NCBI GenBank assembly: GCA_003194525.1 | Contig: NBIV01000011.1 | Span: 310,001 to 374,000, forward strand | Length of the DNA: 64,000 bases | Reading direction: 5' to 3' | Source of the DNA: Gracilariopsis chorda | Lineage: Eukaryota > Rhodophyta > Florideophyceae > Gracilariales > Gracilariaceae | Shown: positions 32,175-42,075 of the stretch, piece by piece | How positions within the stretch are numbered: the stretch's first letter is position 1 | How the letters are laid out: every line of letters starts with the position of its first letter | Notes under the pieces: generated by a model | What the model was told of the DNA's origin: nothing | Seen by the model: only the letters and a program-made list of their open reading frames with translations | Databases searched by the model: none | Program-made: the position numbers and the translations under genes

Positions 32175-34973
32175 ATGTCTGCATTCGGCGGCGGTTTCGG
32201 TCAGCAGTCGCCCTTTGGCCAGTCTGCCTTCGGCTCCACCCCCGCCTTCGGCGCCCAGTCCAACTCGCTCTTCGGCCAGTCGCAATCCTCCTTCGGAGCG
32301 TTTGGTCAGTCCTCAGCTTTCGGCGCCTCGTCATCCGCCTTTGGCTCCAACTCTGCCTTCGGCGCGCAGTCCACCCCCTCCTTCGGCTCTTCCTTCGGGT
32401 CATCTTCCTTCGGCGGCAATGCGTTCGGCTCCACGGCGCCCTTCGGCTCCTCGCAACCAGCCTTTGGCTCCGCCTCAGGCTTTGGCGCTCCCTCCTCCTC
32501 CAACTTGTTTGGCGCCCAGTCCGCCTCCGCCTTTGGTGCCGCCGCCCCGGCCTTTGGACAGTCCCAGTCCGCATGGGGGCAGCAATCCGCATCGGGCTTT
32601 GGATCTACATCTGCCTTTGGCAGTAATTCCGCTCCACTCTTTGGAAACACCGCCTCCAACTCGCTCTTCGGCGCTCAGAGCACATCTGCCTTCGGTTCCG
32701 CGTCTCAGCCCCAGCGTGGCACCGCCGGTGTCACATGGCAACTCACAGTCGAGCAAGATGGTCCGCTTGGCGCTCAATCCAAGTATCATACCGTCTCCAT
32801 GATGCAACCATTCCGTGACAGGAGTGTCGAAGAGTTGCGCATCGAAGATTACGCTGCCGGAAATAAGAGCAACCAATCTCAACCTCAACCCCAAGCCAAT
32901 GCCTTCGGAGCGGCATCTACTCCTGCCTTCGGCACCGCCGCACCAATAGGAAACACCTCTGGCTTCGGATCTACCCCGTTTGGCTCTTCTTCGGCCGGCT
33001 TCGGCGCTACGAACACCGCCTTTGGATCCTCTGCCCCTGGATTTGGCCAACCTTCCACCGGTTTTGGCGCGCAGTCTACCCCTGGCTTTGGACAGCAGCA
33101 GCCCTCTCCGTTGGGAGCCTCAGCTCCTGGCTTCGGTAATACCCCTCCAGCGTTCGGATCTACAGCTGGCTTTGGAGTAGCCAATCCACAGAGCACCACC
33201 GCCTTCGGCCAAACAACCCCCTTTGCCTCCGCGGGCCAGCCTACGTCCCTCGGCGCTGCACAAGCAACCACAGGTTTTGGAATTGGTTCAACTGGATCTG
33301 TGTTTGGCACCGCACCCAATACACAGTCAGGCATCTTTGTAACCCAACAGCCGTCACCCCAGTTTGGAGCAGCTCAACCTACTGTGGGTTTCGGAAATCA
33401 AAATCCCGCCCCACAAGGCTTCGCCCCACAATCAGGCACTGGCTTTGGCGGGTTTGGTCAAACGACGTCGGGAGGAGGTTTTGGTTTCACAGCGCAACCG
33501 GGTTCACAAGCACAAGGTGCGGGCTTTGGTTTCGGAGCTGCGCCGCTCCAAGTAGGTGGTAACGTCCAAAACGTTGCTGGCGCGTTTGGAGCGCAACCAA
33601 CGATACCAGAAACGTACCAAGCCATATCTCGGCACCATGGGTCTACGGTAGCTCCGGTTGGCGCGAATTACGGCACTGTTCTTCATAACTTACAAGTAAT
33701 ACAAGCTAAGGTCGATGAGCAAAAACGACTTCTTGCACAGCAAGCAAAGCTAAACGAGAAGACAAACCTCAAGCCATCTGGGTCCGTGTCCGTTGTAGTC
33801 CTGCCACCTCCACCATTAGTGAAGTTATCCTCGGGCAGAGACCCCGTTTCAAAGACGCAAGGTCTGGTTCCTAGAACCCCCTACAGAACAAAGATGCGGG
33901 GATCAGTTGCCCGCTATGGCGAGGCAGCAGGGTTCTCTCCTAGAGTGTCCGGGACTCCCATTCGTGAGAACGGGAAAGATGACAATGGCGCAGCGCAGAA
34001 GGCCGGCCAGGCTACCAGTCCCGCGCCGTCCATAGGATTAACACCCCTCTTCACACCAAAACAGTTCAGCGTTTCCAAGCGCAGACCGCCGCGTTATTCG
34101 GAAGGTGCAACACCAGTTCGGTCTGCATCAAAAATGCTGCCTGTGCCGAGGATCACCAGACAAGGCGAAATAAACCCAGATAGTGAAGATTTGGATGCGG
34201 GAGAAGAACACCACATAATATCGCGAAGAACGCCAAGAAACTCGCTGACTCCTCGGAACGCTAAGCGAATCACTGTGGGTTATATGGCTGATGCCGACGA
34301 CACCCCGGAAGGAAGTGCTCCAAAGACCAAGGAATCTGATTCCTCTGTTAAACTCACGAGTATACTCCGGAAGCCCAAACGAAATAGCCTCTCCAACTCA
34401 GAAAGTAGCCCGATGAATGATGGGAAGAAATACACTGGGCGAATATCAGGTAGTGAAGAGTTTATGTGGGCTCATCCACGCCCATCAACCTGGAGCAAGA
34501 AGCAAGGTCTTGATTCTGACGAACAGTATATGCCTGATAAATATCTTCCGTTTCTATCCAAAGATGGATTCTACACCGAACCGGCTCTTCAGGAATTAGC
34601 TAGTAGGGATATGACAGAGTTACAAATGGTTGAAGACTTCACTGTTGGACGTCATGGTGTCGGTAGGATAAGGTGGATTCAGCCAGTTGACGTACGTGGT
34701 CTTGATCTTGACTTGGCCGTGGATATTCAGCAAGGGGAGGTCGCCGTTTATCCCGAAAGAGATGCCGGTCAGTTAGACGCTGCAGCTGAAGTAACGCTCG
34801 AGAATATGTTCCGGAAGAAGAAGGGCAGCATCTCCTCCGATGAACAAGAACTGGAGAAGAAATACGAGAAGAAACTCAGGGCTTTCTGTACAAAGAACGG
34901 GCTGCACTTCATTGATTACAATCCAAAGACGGGACATTGGATATTTGAGGTCCCTGGTTTTGCGCCGAATTAA
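32175..34973 (+). CDS. NUP98: Nucleoporin Nup98 (FG repeats, GLEBS, C-terminal domain; no Nup96)
   Basis: 932 residues, one exon. Residues 1-180 and 235-450 are packed with FG repeats (mostly AFG, GFG, SLFG), which form the permeability mesh of the nuclear pore. Residues ~182-232 form a GLEBS-like segment ending RSVEELRIEDYAAGNK, the site that binds Rae1/Gle2. A basic, Ser-rich linker follows. Residues ~785-932 are the Nup98 autopeptidase-type fold (DGFYTEPALQEL, VEDFTVGRHGVGRI, GHWIFEVPGF). The protein ends at GFAPN where the family has the self-cleavage site HF-S. His and Ser are replaced by Gly and Ala, and no Nup96 follows. Like plant Nup98 it is therefore a free-standing protein, and probably does not cleave itself. 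Confidence 0.95.
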   Translation: MSAFGGGFGQQSPFGQSAFGSTPAFGAQSNSLFGQSQSSFGAFGQSSAFGASSSAFGSNSAFGAQSTPSFGSSFGSSSFGGNAFGSTAPFGSSQPAFGSASGFGAPSSSNLFGAQSASAFGAAAPAFGQSQSAWGQQSASGFGSTSAFGSNSAPLFGNTASNSLFGAQSTSAFGSASQPQRGTAGVTWQLTVEQDGPLGAQSKYHTVSMMQPFRDRSVEELRIEDYAAGNKSNQSQPQPQANAFGAASTPAFGTAAPIGNTSGFGSTPFGSSSAGFGATNTAFGSSAPGFGQPSTGFGAQSTPGFGQQQPSPLGASAPGFGNTPPAFGSTAGFGVANPQSTTAFGQTTPFASAGQPTSLGAAQATTGFGIGSTGSVFGTAPNTQSGIFVTQQPSPQFGAAQPTVGFGNQNPAPQGFAPQSGTGFGGFGQTTSGGGFGFTAQPGSQAQGAGFGFGAAPLQVGGNVQNVAGAFGAQPTIPETYQAISRHHGSTVAPVGANYGTVLHNLQVIQAKVDEQKRLLAQQAKLNEKTNLKPSGSVSVVVLPPPPLVKLSSGRDPVSKTQGLVPRTPYRTKMRGSVARYGEAAGFSPRVSGTPIRENGKDDNGAAQKAGQATSPAPSIGLTPLFTPKQFSVSKRRPPRYSEGATPVRSASKMLPVPRITRQGEINPDSEDLDAGEEHHIISRRTPRNSLTPRNAKRITVGYMADADDTPEGSAPKTKESDSSVKLTSILRKPKRNSLSNSESSPMNDGKKYTGRISGSEEFMWAHPRPSTWSKKQGLDSDEQYMPDKYLPFLSKDGFYTEPALQELASRDMTELQMVEDFTVGRHGVGRIRWIQPVDVRGLDLDLAVDIQQGEVAVYPERDAGQLDAAAEVTLENMFRKKKGSISSDEQELEKKYEKKLRAFCTKNGLHFIDYNPKTGHWIFEVPGFAPN

Positions 34974-35255
34974 GTCACCCTAACTCTTTACTCTATTACC
35001 CACTTCATCGGCGCATGTCGATTCGTGAACATGATTTGTTCTTCTAGGCAGTCTACATTTCTAGTAAAACAGCTTATACCCACTTCCGGAGGCATATTAG
35101 AGCCCGAGATACTTCCCGCCTCGCTATCTTTATAAACAAAAGACTCGCACCACATCCATCCGTATCATTCCTTCGCATTGTTCCTCACTCCTTGCTTCCG
35201 TTTGCATATGAAGCATTTTTTCGCAAGCTGTAGATCGGCGAAATTCTTCTCGTTC

Positions 35256-36683
35256 CTAAGCATCAGTTGCAGATGCCATGGGCGGAGGACCATGTGAACT
35301 ATCATCACCCTTAGCCGAAAAATCTGCGCGAGACATTCCCTCATTCGCGTTGTCCCTCTCCAAAGGACGGGATCCCCTTCGATTAAAGTTCCTCCCTGAA
35401 TGACGCCGATTAGATCCTGTAGAACGGCGTTGGTGCGAACGAACGGTGGTCCAGTCACTCTCACCGTCAGCTTGTTCAGTTTCATGCCTGTCCTCGTGAT
35501 TTGCAGATGTATCAGCCTCTTCATCCTCTGCACTCTTCTCAGGCATGTCTCGGCGCGGTGGACTCAATCTTGCTTCAACAGGATGAGACCTTCGTCTTGC
35601 AGCCCCCCAGTCCCTCTCCTTTCGCACGGGAAGTTGTTCCTGGGAGGACGAGTTGGGAATCCTTGACCCATAATGCCTTGTTTTACGTTCAGTATCTCCC
35701 GGCGTGTCTCTACGCCAGTTGTCTCTGGCCTCCTTCTTCACGGGATCTTCCTCAAGCTCCTTGTTCTCAAGCTCTAGTAACTTAGAACCACGCTTATCGG
35801 AAAAGTCAATGTCCCGAATAGCTTTCCCGACCTTCTCCACTTCTGTGTCAATTGGCCCCTTCCTCGCCGACCAGTCAACATCTGTTTGCTCTTGGGAAAA
35901 TGAGGCTTCCACAGGACGTCTTCGCACATCTGCCCAGTTGGTCTCGGGGGTCTCTTTTTGAACATCCGCGTCGATAGGGCCCTTTCGTGCAGTCCAATCT
36001 CGCTCAGGAGTTGGTGCGGCAAACTCCGCTTCCACAGGCCGCTTACGGGCAGCCCAGTCCGACGATTCAGGAGCGAGTGTACTACTTTCCGCTTCGATTG
36101 GGCGACGAACCGACCAGTCTTGTTCATTCTTTTTTTCCGTAAACTCGGCTTCAACTGGAGCGTGTCGGGCGTTACTCCACTGGTTGTCGGAAATAGTTCT
36201 ACCAGATGCGACCTCTGCTTCGATAGGGCCCTTCCGGGCTGACCAGTCGCGCTCTACGGAGTTGGACTGGAAAGATGACTCGACAGGACCGCGTCGAATG
36301 CCTTCCCAATCGCGCTCTGGTGCAGCAGCTTCCTCCTCCGCTTCAAGTGGACCACGACGGATGCCACCCCAGTCACGCTCTGCACCACCACCAAAGGAGG
36401 GGCCTTGGCTCTCTTCAAGCGGACCTTTTCGGGTCCAGTCACGGTCTTCAAACTCGACGTCAGCGTCGTAACTTCGCTCTCGGTGGGAAGAAGAGCGCTC
36501 TTTGTAGCCGCGAGAATTATACTCCGGACGACCACCCTCGGCTTCCCATTCCTCGGCAGCCTTCGGAGCGGTGGGCAGGGCCGCGATTTCGTTGTCCTTA
36601 CCAGCGCCTTGAACATCTTGCGTAAACTCTGCGAGCGAGAGCACGACCTTCGCCTTACCCTTTCCTGGCTTCCTTTTACCCAT
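35256..36683 (-). CDS. eIF4B-like protein with ~12 DW-R-GP-EAE repeats
   Basis: 475 residues from ATG 36683 (purine at -3, G at +4). The N-terminus MGKRKPGKGKAKVVLSLAEF resembles the K-rich start plus LSL.EF motif of eIF4B. Residues ~70-400 hold about twelve imperfect repeats of the type DW(S/T)ARKGPIEAE, some with spacer changes; yeast eIF4B (Tif3) has comparable DW..AR repeats that bind RNA and the 40S subunit. The C-terminus is RG/RS-rich and acidic. No RRM is visible, although eIF4B of animals and yeast has one, so the assignment rests on repeats and the N-terminus. It lies tail to tail with NUP98 (282 bp between stops). Confidence 0.6.
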   Translation of the reverse strand: MGKRKPGKGKAKVVLSLAEFTQDVQGAGKDNEIAALPTAPKAAEEWEAEGGRPEYNSRGYKERSSSHRERSYDADVEFEDRDWTRKGPLEESQGPSFGGGAERDWGGIRRGPLEAEEEAAAPERDWEGIRRGPVESSFQSNSVERDWSARKGPIEAEVASGRTISDNQWSNARHAPVEAEFTEKKNEQDWSVRRPIEAESSTLAPESSDWAARKRPVEAEFAAPTPERDWTARKGPIDADVQKETPETNWADVRRRPVEASFSQEQTDVDWSARKGPIDTEVEKVGKAIRDIDFSDKRGSKLLELENKELEEDPVKKEARDNWRRDTPGDTERKTRHYGSRIPNSSSQEQLPVRKERDWGAARRRSHPVEARLSPPRRDMPEKSAEDEEADTSANHEDRHETEQADGESDWTTVRSHQRRSTGSNRRHSGRNFNRRGSRPLERDNANEGMSRADFSAKGDDSSHGPPPMASATDA

Positions 36684-37845
36684 GTCTTTTTGCAGGCGCC
36701 ACAAGCGTTAGAACCAAGTGCAATTTAATAACGGACCACGGCGGAGTGCGCAACGCTGAGTATGTTAACTGCGGATCGTCAGGGAACTGCTGAAGCCACA
36801 AAGGACAAAAGCGCCGGCGTGTTCGGCCGACGGCGCCCTTAACTACCACTACTGTGCACCAGCCTTACTAGTGGTGGGCTGAAAGAAGTCCCTAAAAAAT
36901 CCATCTGTGCGGCCCTCCGCGTGGTTTCAGCGCCATGCTGTGGGTCACAAATGCGCCTTCCTCGAGAATGTCCAAAAAATCGATCAGTGCCTTCTACAAA
37001 TAAGCAAGACAAGGTTAGCAATCTAGCAGTGGTACTGTACCAACGGCACCGGCAAGACACCTACAAAGGATAAAGGGTTGAAGGGTGAACAACAACCCTT
37101 ACGCCTTAACTGACCTTCGTAACAGGAAAGTAATCAACCGACATGGAACGCCGGCCAGATTACATTACCCTTGGTACGTCCGTTTCCGGCACAAGTTTAG
37201 ATTGTCGGCCGACAAAGAGAACCCAAACAAGGTGAACCCTATCTAGAGAATACCAACTCATGAGGCGACCAAGCTACTCAAGGGTACAGAGAGGAAAAAA
37301 CTCAATCCCGGCGTCGCGAGGAATAGTGCTACAGTCCTAATGAAACCACTCTCACACACAAACACACCGGGTAACGGGCTGCACGGATCTTAACAGCCCC
37401 CTTAGCGGTAGACTGTCCAGGGCTTTCGAAGACTTTGGAGCAGCTTGCAAAGATACGTGATCATATTTCATTCTCAATTGGAGAAAACGATGCGACTCTT
37501 TTTTATGTTTTGTGGACGATTTCCAAGCACAAACTTTGTGTACAAAGAAACACAAACGCATAATATTAGAAAGATTTCTTGATCAATCTATGCCTATGGG
37601 GAGAGTTGACCCCTTAGTCTCGTTTCGTTCACGTTCATGCACAAAGTTGCTCTGTACATATGTATGTTTATGAGCGCACGCACGTCCGAAAGCGTGGCAG
37701 ATTCTAACTCTACGAAGTAAGTGTTCTCTCGTCAAACGGCCAAACAGCTACCTTGTCGCATGATACCCACGAACACCGTGGTCACTAGTTGACCAAGAAA
37801 GATTCTCTCTGCCCCGTCACACCGATCTAAATCTCTGTAACCTGA

Positions 37846-38152
37846 ATGTAGCCGATGACTACTACTTACTCTCACCTTGCAGCAGCCGTGTTACGCTCAC
37901 TAGCAAATATCCCGTATCACAATAGATCAGCGTTAAACTTCTGCGGGAAGACCCGATTGCGTATCCATGTCTTTCTGGCGCGTCTCGCCTTTGTTAAGCT
38001 TTTCTCTGCTATTCCCTTCTCCAACTCTAGAGGACGCCAGCCAAGACGCACACCACGACAGGGCGGATTGCATTTACCACGTTTTTGCTACCCAGAAGCA
38101 TTGGCGACATCCTACCGCCCCTTCCTCTTTGCTCTTGGCGATTTCGGGCAGC
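37846..38152 (+). repeat. Interspersed repeat family, copy A
   Basis: Aligns end to end, in inverse orientation, with 60701-60994: GTAGCCGATGACT(A/G)CT at one end and CGATTTCGGG(C/T)AG at the other. Shared blocks include GCAGCAGCCGTGTTACGCTCAC and GGGAAGACCCGA. The first ~110 bp also match 56092-56202. Reading frames are broken. I could not assign it to a transposon class. Confidence 0.75.
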
Positions 38153-38378
38153 AAAATCAGCTAGCAACACCCAACTTCTTCAGATCGCGGCATAATATCG
38201 GCAAAAAAACCCTGTTAAAGCCAGTTGCGGTCATGTGAGGCAAGACTAGATGCCATATCCGCTTGCACGGGGCCATTCTTCAATGGAACGCAAGTCTTGG
38301 GGGTTAAGCATCCTTCTACTTCCAAAGGAATTGTGAGCCGTGTGGGAAAGATGGGATGCTCCGTCTAGTCAAGAACAA

Positions 38379-38424
38379 AAAAAGCCTGAGGTTAGTCTTG
38401 TACAAGACTGGCCTCAGGCTTTTT
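38379..38424 (+). other. Long hairpin, 22-bp arms
   Basis: Left arm AAAAAGCCTGAGGTTAGTCTTG, two central bases TA, then the matching arm ending CCTCAGGCTTTTT. The only non-Watson-Crick positions are two adjacent T/G pairs, which are G-U wobbles in plus-strand RNA but A/C mismatches in minus-strand RNA. A T-run follows on the plus strand. Function is unknown: RNA terminator-like structure, small-RNA precursor or miniature-transposon remnant. Confidence 0.7.
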
Positions 38425-39036
38425 CTCGTTCAAGAACTGAATATGCCCTGTTCTTCTGCTACAAGAATACTCTTATATTTCATTGTGTGTTTGTAGGCGC
38501 TAACATCTACTTCAGAAGGCCAATCCACATATCAGATCCATCCCGATTCAGGACGCCGTACTGTCTCTCTCTTCCTACATCCGGAACGCAGGGGGCATAC
38601 AAGAATTGGAACACCTACAGCCTGTGAAATGTGAGAACGGCGGTATTTCTTGTATGATCCCTCACCACAACCAATCCACGCATGCTCAGAGCTTAACCTT
38701 GCAGCCTATGATGAGCTCGCTTCCTTTTGGCTTTTCGGTTCTGGGTGCGTTGCCTCCGCAATTGAGCACTTGTGAATTAAGATAAACTACTTTGGAGGCC
38801 TCTGGCAATTTGGTTGTTGTGCTAGGATTGCTAATTATATTCCTGGGGAACCAGTGGGGTGTGAAAGCATACTGATGACATGGGATAGACTTCCCGAGAG
38901 TATGTACTAGCACATTGCTGTTTCTGGTTCCAGATGAGCAGTATAGTCTTGTTCCGATCTATGAGTAGCAGGGAGCAGAATACTTCTGAGGTGCACGTTG
39001 TTGTCTGTACTTGAACCATAATAATTATTGAGCAGC

Positions 39037-40446
39037 TTATCCTGTTCCTCTGGTGGATATCCCTCGTGCGCGGCGTTGCAGCGGAATCGTACCACCACTT
39101 GAGGCCCATTCAATATAATTGTCACACTCTGCTGCTTCGTATTCATCGATCAGTTCTTGTACGGCTTCGCGACTGGAGTCAAACTCATCCAAGTTACCAG
39201 CAAAGAGCCGTTCTTTTTTATAGGACTCCAGAAAGGCATTTCGCTTTCGAAGCTTATCATATTGCTTCAAAGTGCGTATGAAAAGAGTCCGAATACTTGT
39301 ATGATTGGCAAGCATCAGCCCGCTTACCCTGTTTTCGGTCTTCAAATATGGGCTTCGACGTGACAATGCCACTTGAACTGAAGCCGGTCCCCATTGAATA
39401 AACTCTGCGAGCCCGCGCTCTCGAATCCGTTGCAAACTTTTGTGCACTTGGGTGGGGTCAACTTCACCTTGAATGACATCCAGAATGGACATGTACATAC
39501 CATTCCTGGTAGGTACAGAAACCATCTGATTCTTCGATTGCAGTAAACGCCGCATCACATCTAGCACCGACGTCTTTCGCACTTTGGATCCGGAGGTCTG
39601 CGTACCGTCTAGGACTGTCCATGGGGTATACCCAGTGAGCAGAAAATGACATGATGGTGTCGGAATGAGTGATGCAGTAAGCCCGACAAGGTCGTTATTC
39701 ATGTATCCTGGATACCGCAGTGTGCTAGTGCTAGCTGCCATGACGGTGGAGACCAAGGAATTCATTTGCTCAAACGTTGGATTCTCTACATGCAAGCGAT
39801 CTTCGGCGACACGATTAAGCGCAGTGTTATCAAGCACTACCACACTGTCCGCGTTCAGTGTTAAACGTTTGAGAGCCAAGAGAGCATTGTAAGGTTGAAC
39901 AACTACATCAGAACCCTCTTGTTGATTGGGGAACACGGAATACGTTTGGATGAGCTTTTTTGGAAAGCGATCATTCAGCTTTTCCAGTAAGTAAGAACCC
40001 AGCCCGGATCCAGTACCACCCGCTACGGAATGACACAATGCAAACCCTTCCAATGAATCGCTTCCGTCAGCTTCTCGCTCAATCATATCCATGAGTTCTT
40101 CTTCCTTATCTTCGCCCTGTTGATATCCGCTTGCCCAATTGTTGCCAGCTCCTCCCCCGGAAGGCGCAACGAAAATGTTTTCCGGATTATAAAGATTGCG
40201 GTACGTAGAGGTCTGAATAGCGTTGATAACACGAGGTTCCAAATCGATCAACAAAGCACGAGGGATATATTGGTCATCGTCGGCTTGATAAAAGAAGACG
40301 TCTTTACGATCGCCAGTGCCGTCAATCGCGTAATCCTCCAGGATGCCATTGGGTTGAATGCCATGTTCGGCACATAGCTGCTTCCAAAACTCGGCACCAA
40401 TCTGGTTTCCGCATTGGCCCACTTGGATTGTGATGACCTCTCGCAT
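39037..40446 (-). CDS. TUBG: Gamma-tubulin
   Basis: 469 residues in one exon. It nucleates microtubules as part of the gamma-tubulin complex at microtubule-organising centres. The N-terminus [17 protein letters not shown] is the tubulin alpha/beta/gamma start. The nucleotide-binding loop reads [10 protein letters not shown] (Ala first, as in gamma-tubulins, instead of the GGGTGSG of alpha and beta). [11 protein letters not shown] and the [22 protein letters not shown] region are gamma-specific. The C-terminus lacks the acidic Glu tail of alpha/beta-tubulin and ends in a short basic tail. Length fits the family (about 450-475). Divergent from ARL5, 821 bp apart. Confidence 0.97.
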   Translation of the reverse strand: MREVITIQVGQCGNQIGAEFWKQLCAEHGIQPNGILEDYAIDGTGDRKDVFFYQADDDQYIPRALLIDLEPRVINAIQTSTYRNLYNPENIFVAPSGGGAGNNWASGYQQGEDKEEELMDMIEREADGSDSLEGFALCHSVAGGTGSGLGSYLLEKLNDRFPKKLIQTYSVFPNQQEGSDVVVQPYNALLALKRLTLNADSVVVLDNTALNRVAEDRLHVENPTFEQMNSLVSTVMAASTSTLRYPGYMNNDLVGLTASLIPTPSCHFLLTGYTPWTVLDGTQTSGSKVRKTSVLDVMRRLLQSKNQMVSVPTRNGMYMSILDVIQGEVDPTQVHKSLQRIRERGLAEFIQWGPASVQVALSRRSPYLKTENRVSGLMLANHTSIRTLFIRTLKQYDKLRKRNAFLESYKKERLFAGNLDEFDSSREAVQELIDEYEAAECDNYIEWASSGGTIPLQRRARGISTRGTG

Positions 40447-41267
40447 TGGTCGTTAAGGTCCGTTTGTCGGCAGCAAGGTTGGTGTGAAGGTATGGGAGTG
40501 CGGTACACTTTCTCGGAAGCGAGCGGGAAAGGCTGAATTGGGATCACGGGAATGCTGCCTGCACGTTTATCCTTTATACGCTGAATGCTTCCGAGGCCAA
40601 TAGTGAACGGTTAAGGGTAAAGCTATTCGTATACCCTTGCACAAAGAGCATAGCAGTCCGTCACAACAGCCGTTCGACACGATGATAAGATGGCCGACGC
40701 GATAAACACGCAGCCTAGAGATTTCGCAGAATTTGAACTCCCGCCTTTTCAACCGCATCGCAAGATCATGATGCCAGAGTGCAGTCCCTACTAGATTACC
40801 CACGGTAATTACATCGGACATGGCTCAATTGGTGTGTGTACAAAAAACCACTAAACACAGTGCATTGGACCAGTGCAGTGTGCCACTGCCAGTCAGGTGC
40901 AGAGCGTACAGAAAGCTCTACTCTACGTACAGCGAACTCGGTGCGTGCGGCTTGTTTCAGCAAGTCATCACGGAAGCCGCACAAAGCTCGCTTACTATGA
41001 CTACAAAGGGCGTCCCGAGTTGCAGTCTTGATGATACCGACGATCGCCAGTAATTAAGCTGCAGTTTCTCGTTTTGGGGGTAACATTACGGCACTTCGCA
41101 AGCAATACTGCTCTTCGCAAGCAATAGTGCTCTTCGCCACACCACATCGACGCGTTCGCGCATTAACGACCCGCCCCGCAGCATCCTTGGTCCACCTGAG
41201 CATTTGCTTCAGCTTCATTTTTCCCTCCTGTTCAACCCCTCCATTCAATTCTGTACCGCATGTTGCC
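40447..41267. promoter_or_regulatory. Divergent intergenic region, gamma-tubulin / ARL5
   Basis: It contains the 5' regions of both genes and no coding sequence. A 19-bp tandem repeat CTTCGCAAGCAATA(C/G)TGCT occurs 2.4 times at 41094-41138, about 130 bp upstream of the ARL5 start. Confidence 0.5.
41094..41138 (+). repeat. 19-bp tandem repeat upstream of ARL5
   Basis: Two full units (41094-41112, 41113-41131) differing by one base, plus CTTCGCC of a third. Confidence 0.9.
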
Positions 41268-42021
41268 ATGGGGATCCTGTTCTCGAGCCTGTGGAGAAGA
41301 ATATCTGGTTTCCGCGAAGTCAAGGTTCGTTACACGATTAAATAGAATCCGAGGCATCACAACTCTAAGATGGTGCAATTCTAGCGATATTGATACCACT
41401 ACAGCTACTAACATACACTTGCACGGTTTGCGCGCAGATATGTATGATTGGCCTGGACGCCGCAGGAAAAACGACGATTCTGTACAAGCTTCATCTCGGC
41501 GAAGTGGTGTCCACATACCCAACAATTGGTTCAAACGTAGAAGAGGTGTCCTTTCGAAACATGCGCTTTCAAGTATGGGATTTAGGCGGTCAGGACATGC
41601 TTCGCCAAACATGGAAGACGTACTTCATAAATACCCATGCTCTCATCATGGTTGTGGATTCCGCCGATGTAAAACGTCTTGACCTCGCTCGAACAGAGCT
41701 TCATGCCGTTTTGGATTCCGATGAACTTCGCGACAGTTGTGTGCTTATTTTCGCTAACAAGCAGGATCTTAAGGAGTCCCTCACTGCGACAGAACTTTCT
41801 GAAGCACTGGCACTACACACTATCCGCACTCACGATTGGCACATTCAAGTATGTCATTTACGCTGCCTGTCCCCCACCATCCAACACCTGTATATGACTT
41901 GGAACTGACGTCCTTCCCTTCCTTACCTTGTTGTTGTTCGTAACAGGCTTGCAGCGCCATCAAAGGAGAAGGCCTCTACGAAGGCTTGGAGTGGATCTCA
42001 ACACATGTTCGACAAGAGTGA
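41268..42021 (+). CDS. ARL5: ARL5-type ARF-like small GTPase (three exons)
   Basis: Exons 41268-41324, 41438-41848 and 41947-42021 join to 180 codons plus stop (human ARL5 has 179). The protein starts [11 protein letters not shown]; Gly2 is the expected myristoylation site and MGIL is typical of ARL5. GTPase motifs: GLDAAGKTT (P-loop), PTIGSNVEE (switch 1; the SNVEE is ARL5-like), WDLGGQ (G3, with the catalytic Gln), NKQD (G4) and ACSA (G5, coded at the start of exon 3). In animals ARL5 acts at the trans-Golgi in GARP-dependent retrograde transport; the same role here is inference. The ATG at 41268 is chosen because it supplies the conserved N-terminus. The 3' end converges on SF3A2. Confidence 0.93.
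41325..41437 (+). other. ARL5 intron 1 (113 nt)
   Basis: GTTCGT...GCGCAG, phase 0. It has a perfect yeast-type branch site TACTAAC at 41406-41412, 25 nt before the acceptor. Confidence 0.9.
41849..41946 (+). other. ARL5 intron 2 (98 nt)
   Basis: GTATGT...AACAG, phase 0. CTGAC at 41905-41909 is a likely branch site, followed by a pyrimidine-rich stretch. Removing it joins WHIQ to ACSA, restoring the G5 motif and the C-terminal helix. Confidence 0.9.
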
Positions 42022-42075
42022 TGAAATGCCTCTTCGCAACCAAGAAATCGGGAAAGGGCCTGGAAGGTGACAGCT

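Larger units (their letters stand above)
36684..39036. other. Intergenic region with an interspersed repeat and a hairpin
   Basis: No gene recognised between the eIF4B-like start and the gamma-tubulin stop. It contains a ~307-bp interspersed repeat (37846-38152) and a strong hairpin (38379-38424), described separately. The motif AAAGGGTT/AACCCTTA recurs near 37.07-37.10 kb. Confidence 0.5.

Noticed and set aside
32056..32802. A 248-codon plus-strand frame rich in Pro/Ser/Ala overlapping NUP98
   Set aside because: It is the alternate frame of the repetitive, GC-rich FG-repeat coding sequence; NUP98 in the other frame is clearly the real protein.
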